A stretch of DNA of 64,000 nucleotides. Origin: Coregonus clupeaformis (taxonomy: Eukaryota > Chordata > Actinopteri > Salmoniformes > Salmonidae). Positions within the stretch are counted from its first letter, which is position 1. The number at the start of each line of letters is the position of its first letter. The notes beneath the pieces are model-generated. The model was not told where the DNA came from. It saw only the letters and a program-made list of their open reading frames with translations, and ran no database searches. The stretch is from positions 1,984,001 through 2,048,000 of the forward strand of contig NC_059209.1 in assembly GCF_020615455.1 (NCBI RefSeq), in the 5' to 3' direction. Shown here one piece after another: positions 20,845 to 30,450 of the stretch. A program made the position numbers and the translations under genes.

Positions 20845-22446
20845 CAGTGGGGAAAAAAAGTATTTAGTCAGCCACTATTTTTGCAAGTTCTCCCACTTAA
20901 AAAGATGAGAGAGGCCTGTAATTTTCATCATAGGTACACGTCAACTATGAAAGACAAATTGAGAAAAAAAAATCCAGAAAATCACATTGTAGGATTTTTT
21001 ATGAATTTATTTGCAAATTATGGTGGAAAATAAGTATTTGGTCACCTACAAACAAGCAAGATTTCTGGCTCTCACAGACCTGTAACTTCTTCTTTAAGAG
21101 GCTCCTCTGTCCTCCACTCGTTACCTGTATTAATGGCATCTGTTTGAACTTGTTTTCAGTATAAAAGACACCTGTCCACAACCTCAAACAGTCACACTCC
21201 AAACTCCACTATGGCCAAGACCAAAGAGCTGACAAAGGACACCAGAAACAAAATTGTAGACCTGCACCAGGCTGGGAAGACTGAATCTGCAATAGGTAAG
21301 CAGCTTGGTTTGAAGAAATCAACTGTGGGAGCAATTATTAGGAAATGGAAGAAATACAAGACCACTGATAATCTCCCTCGATCTGGGGCTCCACGCAAGA
21401 TCTCACCCCGTAGGGTCAAAATGATCACAAGAACGGTGAGCAAAAATCCCAGAACCACACGGGGGGACCTAGTGAATGACCTGCAGAGAGCTGGGACCAA
21501 AGTAACAAAGCCTACCATCAGTAACACACTACGCCGCCAGGGACTCAAATCCTGCAGTGCAAGACGTGTCCGCCTGCTTAAGCCAGTACATGTCCAGGCC
21601 TGTCTGAAGTTTGCTAGAGTGCATTTGGATGATCCAGAAGAGGATTGGGAGAATGTCATATGGTCAGATGAAACCAAAATAGAACTTTTTGGTAAAAACT
21701 CAACTCGTCGTGTTTGGAGGACAAAGAATGCTGAGTTGCATCCAAAGAACACCATACCTACTGTGAAGTATGGGGGTGGAAACATCATGCTTTGGGGCTG
21801 TTTTTCTACAAAGGGACCAGGACGACTGATCCGTGTAAAGGAACGAATGAATGGGGCCATGTATCGTGAGATTTTGAGTGAAAACCTCCTTCCATCAGCA
21901 AGGGCATTGAAGATGAAACGTGGCTGGGTCTTTCAGCATGACAATGATCCCAAACACACCGCCCGGGCAATGAATGAGTGGCTTCGTAAGAAGCATTTCA
22001 AGGTCCTGGAGTGGCCTAGCCAGTCTCCTGATCTCAACCCCATAGAAAATCTTTGGAGGGAGTTGAAAGTCTGTGTTGCCCAGCGACAGCCCCAAAACAT
22101 CACTGCTCTAGAGGAGATCTGCATGGAGGAATGGGCCAAAATACCAGCAACAGTGTGTGAAAACCTTGTGAAGACTTACAGAAAACGTTTGACCTGTGTC
22201 ATTGCCAACAAAGGGTATAAAACAAAGTATTGAGAAACTTTTGTTATTGACCAAATACTTATTTTCCACCATAATTTGCAAATAAATTCATTAAAAATCC
22301 TACAATGTGATTTTCTGGATTTTTTTTCTCATTTTGTCTGTCATAGTTGACGTGTACCTATGATGAAAATTACAGGCCTCTCTCATCTTTTTAAGTGGGA
22401 GAACTTGCACAATTGGTGGCTGACTAAATACTTTTTTTCCCCACTG
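20845..22446 (+). mobile_element. Tc1 element (family A, copy 2), apparently intact
   Basis: 1602 bp with inverted ends 'cagtggggaaaaaaagtatt' and 'ctttttttccccactg', flanked by TA at 20843-20844 and 22447-22448. The terminal repeats extend inward through 'cttttaagtgggagaact'-type sequence on both sides. The transposase frame is uninterrupted. It lies inside the leader of an older Tc1, so it is younger than its host. Whether it is still mobile cannot be told from sequence alone. Confidence 0.93.
21211..22233 (+). CDS. Tc1-family transposase, complete 340-residue frame
   Basis: Binds the element's ends and cuts and pastes it into TA sites in nuclear DNA. The ATG at 21211 (MAKTKELTKD) starts a frame that runs without a stop to KGYKTKY. 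Residues 1-110 hold the two helix-turn-helix DNA-binding parts, with SAIGKQLG and STVGAIIRKW in the first. The catalytic triad of the DD34E family is present: D153 in WSDETKIELFG, D244 in QHDNDPKHTA and E279 in NPIENLW, with 34 residues between the last two. A glycine-rich block (YGGGNIMLWGCF) is at 187-198. Length equals that of the Sleeping Beauty group. K68-region RRVKM and C121-region ARRVRLL differ slightly from sister copies (RGVKM, RRVPLL), so function is not assured. Confidence 0.93.
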   Translation: MAKTKELTKDTRNKIVDLHQAGKTESAIGKQLGLKKSTVGAIIRKWKKYKTTDNLPRSGAPRKISPRRVKMITRTVSKNPRTTRGDLVNDLQRAGTKVTKPTISNTLRRQGLKSCSARRVRLLKPVHVQACLKFARVHLDDPEEDWENVIWSDETKIELFGKNSTRRVWRTKNAELHPKNTIPTVKYGGGNIMLWGCFSTKGPGRLIRVKERMNGAMYREILSENLLPSARALKMKRGWVFQHDNDPKHTARAMNEWLRKKHFKVLEWPSQSPDLNPIENLWRELKVCVAQRQPQNITALEEICMEEWAKIPATVCENLVKTYRKRLTCVIANKGYKTKY

Positions 22447-22514
22447 TATATGCACCTGTTCTGAAAGAGTCTGCAACACCACTAAGCAAGGGGCATCACC
22501 AAGCAAGTGGCACC

Positions 22515-23477
22515 ATGAAGACCAAGGAGCTCTCCAAACAGGTCAGGGACAAAGTTGTGGAGAAGTAGAGATCAGTGTTGGGATATAAAATAATATCAGA
22601 AACTTTGAACATCCCACGGAGCACCATTAAATCCATTATAAAAAAATTGAAAGAATATGGCACCAAAACAAACCTGCTAAGAGAGGGCCGCCCACCAACA
22701 CTCACGGACCAGACAAGGAGGGCATTAATCAGAGAGGCAACAAAGAGACCAAAGATAACCCTGAAGGAGCTGCAAAGCTCCACAGCGGAAATTGGAATAT
22801 CTGTCCATAGGACCACTTTAAGCCATATAATCCACAGAGCTGGGCTTTACAGAAGAGTGGCCAGAAAAAAGCCATTGCTTAAAGAAAAAAATAAGCAAAC
22901 ACATTTGGTGTTCGCCAAAAGGCATGTGGGAGACTCCCCAAACATTTGGAATATGGTACTCTGGTCAGATGAGACTAAAATTGAGCTTTTTGGCTATCAA
23001 GGAAAACGTTATGTCTGGCGCAAACCCAACACCTCTCATCACCCCAAGAACACCATCGGCAGGGACTGGGAAACTGGTCAGAATTGAAGGAATGATGGAT
23101 GGCGCTAAATATAGGGACATTCTTGAGGGAAACCTGTTTCAATCTTCCAGAGATTTGAGACTGGGACGGAGGTTCACCTTCCAGCAGGACAATGACCCTA
23201 AGCATACTGCAAAAGCAACACTCGAGTGGTTTAAGGGGAAACATTGTGGTCCTCTGTAGCTCAATTGGTAGAGGATGGCGCTTGTAACGCCAGGGTAGTG
23301 GGTTCGATCCCCGGGACCACCCATACGTAAAAATGTATGCACTCATGACTGTAAGTCACTTCGGATAAAAGCGTCTGCTAAATGGCATATTATTATATTA
23401 TTCTTTGAATGGCCAAGACAAAGCCCAGACCTCAATCCAATTGAGAATCTGAGGTATGACTTAAAGAAGATATACTG
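22515..23477 (+). pseudogene. Tc1 transposase pseudogene (family C)
   Basis: Starts MKTKELSKQVRDK, meets a TAG at 22566-22568, then stays open as far as HHPKNTI. A deletion of roughly 40-45 bp there removes the GGG-LWGCF block and shifts the frame; the rest (GTGKLVRIEG to QQDNDPKHTA to WFKGKH) is in another frame. The SINE at 23246-23400 separates it from the last block, WPRQSPDLNPIENLR. D, D and E blocks are all recognisable but split. Confidence 0.85.
23246..23400 (+). mobile_element. tRNA-derived SINE
   Basis: Same family as 7754-7894 but on the plus strand: 'gtggtcctctgtagctcaat' (A-box side), B box 'ggttcgatccc', 'cgtctgctaaatggcat' and a TTA-rich tail. It sits in the coding region of the family C Tc1 between 'gggaaacatt' and 'ctttgaatggcc'. 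Confidence 0.88.
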
Positions 23478-23711
23478 TATATATATAACAAGATATGATA
23501 AGGACTACATGAAATATGTCTCTCTGCCGATAGGCAGCGTGCATGTAATTGACATTAAGAACTGACCTTGCGATATATTATATAGGACCTTTTCTCTTTT
23601 TTAATTTTTTTCGGATCCAAAGAACTGCACAGACTGGGCTGACATGCTTATAGTCTTTGCTAGGATTATCTTAATATGAGCATGAATCTATAATATTGTG
23701 CTATTGTTTTC

Positions 23712-23778
<67 letters not shown>

Positions 23779-23929
23779 TTATTATTATTATAAAGCAATT
23801 CTGACCGTTTTGCATGTTATATGACTAATTCACTTTTACGATGCACACTCATAAACATGCAATAGACTATTGGGCTTTGAATGTGTGAGTGAAGGGTGGC
23901 AGTATCTTCATGGGATTGCCCATATTTCC
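23478..23929. repeat. Unassigned DNA with an (ATT)n microsatellite
   Basis: About 26 units of TTA/ATT run from about 23714 to 23791 with a single interruption. The flanking sequence is AT-rich and not recognised. Confidence 0.8.
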
Positions 23930-24645
23930 CTCTGGCCTACACCAGTTTGCGGCCAAAGGTTTGCAAGTATAACTGAAACTTGGGTATCATTATAGTAAGT
24001 GGGGAAATAAGTATGGCCGGTTTCTATTGTAATGGCTTAGCAGATCATAAAAAAAGATACATTTTTACCTGGCTAAAAGAGAAATAATATAATATCTATT
24101 GTTTACAAGAAACTCACTGTACAACTATAGAAGAGGTTGTGTGGAAAAAGGACTGGGAGGGAGAATTATATTTCTGTCATGGGCAAAGAAACTGTCATGG
24201 GCAAAGATTTATATTAATTAACAAAATGTTGATCTGAATGTGCAAACTGTCCAAAGAGATCCTCAAGGAAGATGGATAGTTTTAAATATGCTATTGGACC
24301 AAAAGCAGATTCGGCTAATTCATCTATTTGGTCCAAATAATGATGATCCACACTTCTTCGAAAATATATATAATAGTCTAATGAGCTCACAAGTAACACA
24401 TTAATCTATTATTACGGTGGAAGATGATAATACAGTTTTAAGTACCTCAATGGACCGTAAAGGCAATTGCACTACAAGCTATCACCCTCATGCACTTAAG
24501 GAGATCACATATATCATGGACACATTAGAACTAGTGGCTATGTGGAGGCAAAAAAAACCTTACCTAATGAGATATACGTGGAGGAGGCTTAATCAAGCTA
24601 GCCATCTTGACTACTTCCTTGTGTCATTCTTGCTGGCACAAAAAA
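23930..24645 (+). pseudogene. L1/Tx1-type LINE endonuclease fragment
   Basis: The APE-type endonuclease that opens the ORF2 of L1-like LINEs is readable with several frameshifts: a VNCNGLADHKK-like start, KKYNIYCLQETHC, then DPQGRWIVLNML, IHLFGPNNDDPHFF, and after further stops STSMDRKGN, MDTLELV and HLDYFLVSF. The order and catalytic-type blocks (QETH, GPNND, LDYFLVS) fit the L1/Tx1 group. It is cut at about 24645 by Gypsy sequence. Matching reverse-transcriptase pieces lie at 44835-44990 and 48850-48978 on the same strand. Confidence 0.72.
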
Positions 24646-26442
24646 AAGTACTGAATTAGGTTGGGGTCCAGAACGTCCCCAGCCGGAACCCAGCTCCTCT
24701 CCTCGGGACAATACCCCTCCCGGTCCACCAGGTAACGGAGCCATCCCCCACATAATCTGGAGTCCAGCAGGTCCCTCACCACATACGCCGGACTCCCGTC
24801 AATGTCCAGAGGCGGAGGGGGCGTATCCCGGGGGACGGCATCCGCCAGAGGACAAGGAACCACCAGCCTGAGGAGAGACACATGAAAAGTGGGTGAGACA
24901 CGGTAGTGAGGGGGAAGGAACAGCCGGTACGATACCTCATTTCCGGTGGTCAGTGAGAATCTGGAATGGATGGACTGCACCCTCCAGCCAGTGTCTCCAT
25001 TCCTCCAGAGCGAGGATCACCGCCAACAGCTCCCTGTCTCCAACTCCATAGTTCCTCTCTGCGGGGGTAAGCTTTTTCGAGAAAAAGGCACAGGGATACA
25101 TTTTCTCTGGCTTACCTTGCCGCTAGGAGAGAACCCCACCCACTCCCTCCTCAGATGCGTCCACCTCCAGGATGAAAGGACGAGCTGGATCTGCGTGTTT
25201 TAGGAGGGGCGCTGTGGTGAACCTCTCCTTCAGCCTCTTGAAGTCAGCGTCAGCCTCAGGGTTCCAGGCCAGCTTCTGAGGCCCCCCCTTAAGGAGAGAG
25301 GTGAGCGGGGTGGCTATGGAGCTGAAGGACCTGATGAAACGGCGGTAGACATTTGCGAAGCCCAGGAAGCTCTGTAGGCCCTTGATGGTGGTGGAGACTG
25401 GCCTGACAGCGTCCGTCTTCGCTCTTTCCATGAACACCCACTGAGGACTGATCCTGTATCCCAGGAAGGAGGAATTCGCCTTTTCTCCCCCTTCACCAAC
25501 AGGCTGTGTTCCCGGAGGCGGAGTAGGACCACTCTGACGTCCCTGACGTGTTCCTCGAACGTAGCCGAGTAGATCAGGATATCGTCGATGTACACCACCA
25601 CCTGTCTACTCTGCATGTCTCGGAACACGTCATTGATGAAGGACTGGAACAAGGAAGGTGCGTTGGCGAGGCCGTAGGGCATGACGTAGTATTCATAGTG
25701 GCCTGAGGTAGTGCTGAATGCCTACTTCCACTCGTCTCCTTCCCCGATTCGGATAAGGTTGTAGGCACTCCTCAGGTCCAACTTGGTAAAGTACTGGGCC
25801 CCTCGCAGCTACTCGATGGCTGATTGAACCAGAGGGAGGGTATACCGGTACTTGGTGGTGACTGCGTTCAGCCACCGGTAGTCAATGCACGGCTTCAGTC
25901 CTCCGTCTTTTTTGGCCACGAAGAAGAAGCTGGCAGAGGTAGGAGAGGTACAGCATCTGATGAACCCCTGTTTCAGGGTCTCCGCCACATACTTCTCCAT
26001 GGCCTCAGTCTTCGCTATGGAGAGGGAGTAAATGTGACTCTTCGGGGGGTGTTCTCCCTCCAGCAGGTCAATGGCGCTGTCCCAGGGCCTGTGAGGAGGG
26101 AGACACTTAGCCTTGGAGGGAGGGAAGACATCGGAGAGATCTGCGTACTCACGTGGAATGTTGGGCTAGAGGCCGCACTCAGGATTCTCCACTGACGTGG
26201 AACAACAAACCACCGGCAGGCAGGTCCTCCGGCTTGAGGGGGACCAGGCTGTGATCCTCTTGGTGATCCAATTCATGGTGGGGTTGTGTAGTCTGAGCCA
26301 GGGCAATCCCAAGACGATCCGGTGAAGGGGTGATGTGACGATGTGGAAGGACTGCTCAGTAGTGTGGGAATGGTGATGGTGATGGGCAGAGTGACGTACG
26401 TAATGGTGCCTGATCCAAGTGGTTTATTGTCCAGCGAGGTGA
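24646..26442 (-). pseudogene. Ty3/Gypsy pol relic with internal deletion, low-coordinate half
   Basis: Read on the minus strand from 26442 down: protease-to-RT linker, then RT (KQGFIRCCTSPTSASFFFVAKKD, KPCIDYRWLN, the YIDD box at 25581-25592, FLGFANVYRRFI) and RNase H (PFILEVDASEEGVGGVLS, continuing to a WRHWLEGA reading near 25000). At about 24945 the frame jumps to the extreme C-terminus of integrase: LPPHYRVSPTFHVSLLRL followed by a chromodomain-like WLRYLVDREGYCPEERSWVP. Most of RNase H and integrase is thus deleted. Stops and frameshifts break RT at least three times. No LTR is visible at the 24646 side. Confidence 0.82.
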
Positions 26443-26446
26443 CGTG

Positions 26447-27186
26447 TGATGTGACAAATTCGTCCTTATATTAATCAAAAAATCAAAGTATTTCAGAGTT
26501 TTTGTAGAATTAAGATAGACTTCATTACATGAGCAATAGAGCCGAGGTGGTTTGCAAAACATCTGCCTCCTACCTCTCAGCTCTCCGTTTATATAGTCAT
26601 ATTCACATATATCTCAGCTTAAAGCCCCTCTCGACCGCTCCGCCCACTTCCTTAGTCTATGATAGCAGCTAAATTTGACTTCTATTCAGTTTACAAACAA
26701 TAGTGGTACAATCAATCAAGCCCTTGTCATGCAAAAAATTGTCATGTTCAGTTTAAACTCTGTTCAACCTCGGCTCACCCTGGCTTGACCTGGAGATTGA
26801 TTGTTGGACATGGCAGGTGCACACTCAATCTCTCAAACATACCCAAACCCAACTCCTCTCTTCCCTCCCGTCATGCTGTAATTACTCATGTTTAGTCTGA
26901 ACTCTGTTCAACTCTGGTCCGCTCTCATGACTTTGTCTGAGGAGAGAGGCAAAAGGCAACTGTCTGGTTTCAGTCACTGATAAGGTAGGACAGCCGTAGA
27001 TTAGGTAAGAGTGAGGAATTCGACCCGAGGTCAGATCCCCATTTCACACACACACAAACCCAGTGAAAAGAACCAATTAAGTTATTGCCCAGCAACAGAG
27101 AGTACCCATGTTCAATCCTGACTCCATGTTCGTCATGTTTGTGATTAGCTTTGTTTATCTCATAGCTTACTGAAAAATCCTCATCA
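26447..27186 (-). repeat. Retroviral 3' LTR
   Basis: 740 bp, with TGATG...CATCA termini on either strand. It matches the partner at 43375-44124 over its whole length except two indels: it lacks about 35 bp that the partner has after 'aaagcccct' and has about 27 bp ('agcaacagagagtacccatg' and neighbours) that the partner lacks. Single-base differences are scattered, so the insertion is not recent. Confidence 0.88.
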
Positions 27187-27200
27187 TATCTCCCCTCTGG
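27187..27200 (-). promoter_or_regulatory. Polypurine tract
   Basis: On the minus strand the bases next to the 3' LTR read 'cagaggggagata', a purine-rich run in the place expected to prime plus-strand synthesis. Confidence 0.6.
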
Positions 27201-27633
27201 GACTTCATTGGTCCCACATCCTTACAAAAGTATATAATGATTAATATAGTGACTAACATAAGAATAACTACGTTTATGATATCAAGCATACTCCTTACAT
27301 TTAAGGTTATATTTTTCAAACAGTAAGATTCAAAAGTTTCTACAAAAAATAAACCATATAAGTGCTTCTACTCAAAATAATATCAATATACCCTAACACA
27401 TTAAAATACATAAAAATAATGAAGGTTTGTTTTAACCATGATATATATTTAAGACAGTTATTTTGTAATTATTTAAGCAATACATTAAATAATACATGTT
27501 CCCCCTTTTTGACACCTCCCTTATAATTACTTTTCTGATTCTAAGCAGGACCTTCTTAGGAGATTAAGAAACATGTTCGTGGACACCTATAACCGGAAAA
27601 CTTTACCTCAATTAATGCTTCATCTATGTATGC

Positions 27634-29707
27634 TCATTGCACCATTGCTGATATCCACCTAGAGTCATTATCATCACTAAAGTAATATGGAATAGGATAC
27701 AAGTCTGAGATATTAATATCTTTATTTCCAGATTTGTCCAGGTTTTGCTGGTCTTTGTAGTCATGACAAGCCCATCCTCCTCCTGCCACTACCCCATATA
27801 CACATTCTGGGTTTCCATAAGGACAGTCAAGTGGTCCTCCTTTGACGTTGCAAGGCTTCCTGTTAGAATTCATATAATTTCCTGGTTTCTCTGGAACTGG
27901 GATCACCTCTGTCAATTTCCTGTCCCATTCGGTTTGGGCCCTTATAGCCGTTCTCCTCACAGTCATTTGTTTTACCGTTGTTTTAATCAACCGGGATTTC
28001 AGCAATGGCAACACACAGCAAAATAATATTCCCATTACTACCAGTGCTATACCTATCATCATTGCCATTTTAGTGAAGATTGCTCCCCATTTTCCAAAAG
28101 TTAAGTCCAACCAATCCCAGGCACGTGCATCCTGCCCAGCATTGTTCTTGACTTCCTGTCTCAATCCTTTAAACTTGATCATTGCCTCAGAGAATGTTCC
28201 TCCTGGGGCAGTATTATTAGGAATAAACGTGCAGCACTCACTTCCAAACATAACACAGACTCCTCCTTTTACTGCTAGGAGCCAATCTAGAGCCTGTCTA
28301 TTTTGCCAAGTCATTTTGCTTGTTGCCTGTACTTGTTCTGTCAGCGCTGATAATGCTGAGTCAGTATAATTTATGAACCTTTGTTGATTGTAATATATGT
28401 AATTGATCCATTCCACATTTTTATTAGGAGTTATCCAAAGAAGTATTGATTCAAATCCTGATTTAATATCACTCCTAGCTTTAAATTCATTGGGAATTCC
28501 TCTAGGCTGGCCTATAACATCTATCTGTATGTTCGGATCGGCTTCATATGCCCTTTTTGATCTTTGTATTTTAGTATCTCGTGTATCAACGTTTAAAGCC
28601 TTCCAGTCAACTATTACAACTTTTTGTATTAACTGTACCCTGGCACAGATCCCTTTCCATCCTTTTGGTAATAATGTCCTTAGCTGCCCCTGACAAACCC
28701 AGAATAAATCTGCAATTGCCATTGACTCATATGGATCGATAAGTGGCAATGCCAATGTCTGATTTTCGCATACTTCCGGGGTAACTATTACTCCTGTACT
28801 TGACCCTGCTGCCTGATATATTTTTCTTTGAGGGGTGTCTGCATTCCAAAGGCTATCTGTATCTAGGTGCCATGTAGTTTCACATTCTCCTTTGAATTCT
28901 CCCAAATAATATAACCCGATTGTTTTATTGTAACGCTCATATTTTTGCTCATAGTCTATTTGATATTTCTCTGGTGTTAACCTTTTCCTTGTTTCTATTC
29001 TAACGTCTAATTGTTTACACTTCTCTCCCCTTCCTGGTTGATTATAAAAGTGTTTATATTTAGGATTTCCTAAATATGACAAACCTTATGCTGGGCAATA
29101 CGGCCTTTCCGAGTTCCTGAGATGACAGAAGTTGTGGTTGAACACAGCACAGTCCTGGTAATTGTGGGGATTTGGAACTACTGTTAATTATTTTAAAGGA
29201 GATGAAGTGCATATTAGACAATTTTATGTCTTTAATGTAGTATATTGTGCCCATCCATACCAGTCATTGTTTAGCGCCTCCTTCCATTCCCTTTCTTCTG
29301 CATCTTGTGGGGCTCTAATATGTAAGGGTTTTAGTGCACTTTTCCCAAGGAATAACTACTTCAACAACCCTGCCCCCTGGAAATGTAGCACTTATAAGTA
29401 CTACATCAAATTGTTTACCTAAGTCTTGGGCTGTTATCCTTATGTCTATTATCCACCTGTCTTTTTATTTTATTATCTTAAGGTCACAGTTACCCATGTG
29501 ATTTCCCCATAATCCTTGTGATCCATTTGACCCTCGTACTTTAATAGCGATACCGTTCTGTATTTTAGTTATGGTTCCTGCTTGTGCAGGAATATACATT
29601 TCAATCTTGTCTGTTTTTCTTCTCTGTCTTGTTCTTTTGCTCTTTACTATTGTCAGTATGCCATTCCCCTTACTCTTAGGGGGACTAGTCAAGGGCAGAG
29701 AAATCAA
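27634..29707 (-). pseudogene. Retroviral envelope gene, long open TM part, broken SU part
   Basis: Encodes a gammaretrovirus-like membrane fusion glycoprotein. A 482-codon frame is open from 29082 to 27634 but lacks an ATG: an in-frame TAA lies two codons before it. The SU beginning is read only in pieces between 29707 and 29090. Within the 482 residues: a furin-type site RSKR at 174-177, the CX6CC motif (C276, C283, C284) after the QNRQALDWLL block, one hydrophobic membrane segment at about 336-361, then an unusually long tail of about 120 residues. SU has a WVC motif (128-130) without the partner cysteine of a CXXC. The type resembles the env-derived genes described in spiny-rayed fish, by eye only. 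Confidence 0.82.
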
Positions 29708-29959
29708 TGATGGGGATATCTGGTGCGTCTTGGATGTCTGGAATATCTTGGAGGTCTGGGATCTCTTGGAGGTCTTGTAGGATCTTGGAGGTCTGGGATG
29801 TTCTTGAAGGTCTTGTAGGTTCTTGAAGGTCTATCTCTCCCCCGAGGGAATCAGCCAGAGCACGTAGCTCATCTGTAGCATTCCCATTGCCATCCTCCCC
29901 CATCTCCTGATTCTGGCCAGCTCTAGCATCCTCAGCTCCCTCATCTCTAGGTCGTAGGC

Positions 29960-30450
29960 TTCCTCGTGGTACTCTGGTGCAGTGGTTTAGATGATACCAG
30001 GTCGAGCTCCCCTCTATCCGTACAGTTGTCGGCGCAGCCTGGGTGATGATGTATGGTCTCTTTGGCTCAGGACCTTCTTTCGTCACTAGGGTCTCCGGAT
30101 CATGCAGAGTCTCTCTCAATCCATCGACATCGGTCTGCGGAGAGTGTCCTTCTGGCAGCGTACCAATAGGGAAGCTCGGCGTCACTACTGCAAAGACACA
30201 CAGACACAGACAGACACAAAACAAAAACAATGCTACCCAATGTTGGGGCCCTCTTCCTCTTCTGGGGTTTGAACTCTCCTACAGTGGGACATATGGATCC
30301 AGGTATCTGTCTCTGCCACTTTTACCGTCATCGAGGTCTTTCCAGCTCTTTCTTCTGTAGTATTTTACCGCCACATAGTCTCCAGCGCGCAGACAATGCT
30401 CAGATTCTCCTGCTCAGTTGGGCAGAGATGCCTTCACCCATGGGAAGAAA
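29960..30450 (-). pseudogene. Retroviral integrase C-terminal fragment
   Basis: Minus-strand blocks AGDYVAVKYYRRKSWK (near 30390-30340) and RPYIITQAAPTTVRIEG with STWYHLNHCTRVP (near 30050-29970) correspond to the SH3-like C-terminal domain of gammaretroviral integrases. They are separated by about 270 bp of a hydrophobic reading (beginning MFLFCVCLCLCVF at 30230), which could be an insertion or a misplaced leader. The frame continues to 29685 as an acidic tail. Catalytic core and zinc-binding domains are absent upstream. Confidence 0.6.

Larger units (their letters stand above)
20537..23477 (+). mobile_element. Decayed Tc1 element (family C) hosting a Tc1 and a SINE
   Basis: Visible at 20537-20842, 22449-23245 and about 23401-23477. 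The 5' part carries the type of leader expected for this group ('gtattcacccccttt' at about 20707); the coding part starts at 22515. A family A Tc1 (20845-22446) sits in its leader and a SINE (23246-23400) in its coding region. The right end beyond 'cttaaagaagata' is missing. It is the oldest member of this local stack. Confidence 0.75.

Noticed and set aside
25824..26195. Plus-strand frame across the Gypsy RT region
   Set aside because: It is the complement of the minus-strand RT, which has clear RT motifs.
27745..28693. Three plus-strand frames opposite env
   Set aside because: Env on the minus strand explains the sequence; the plus frames have no motif.
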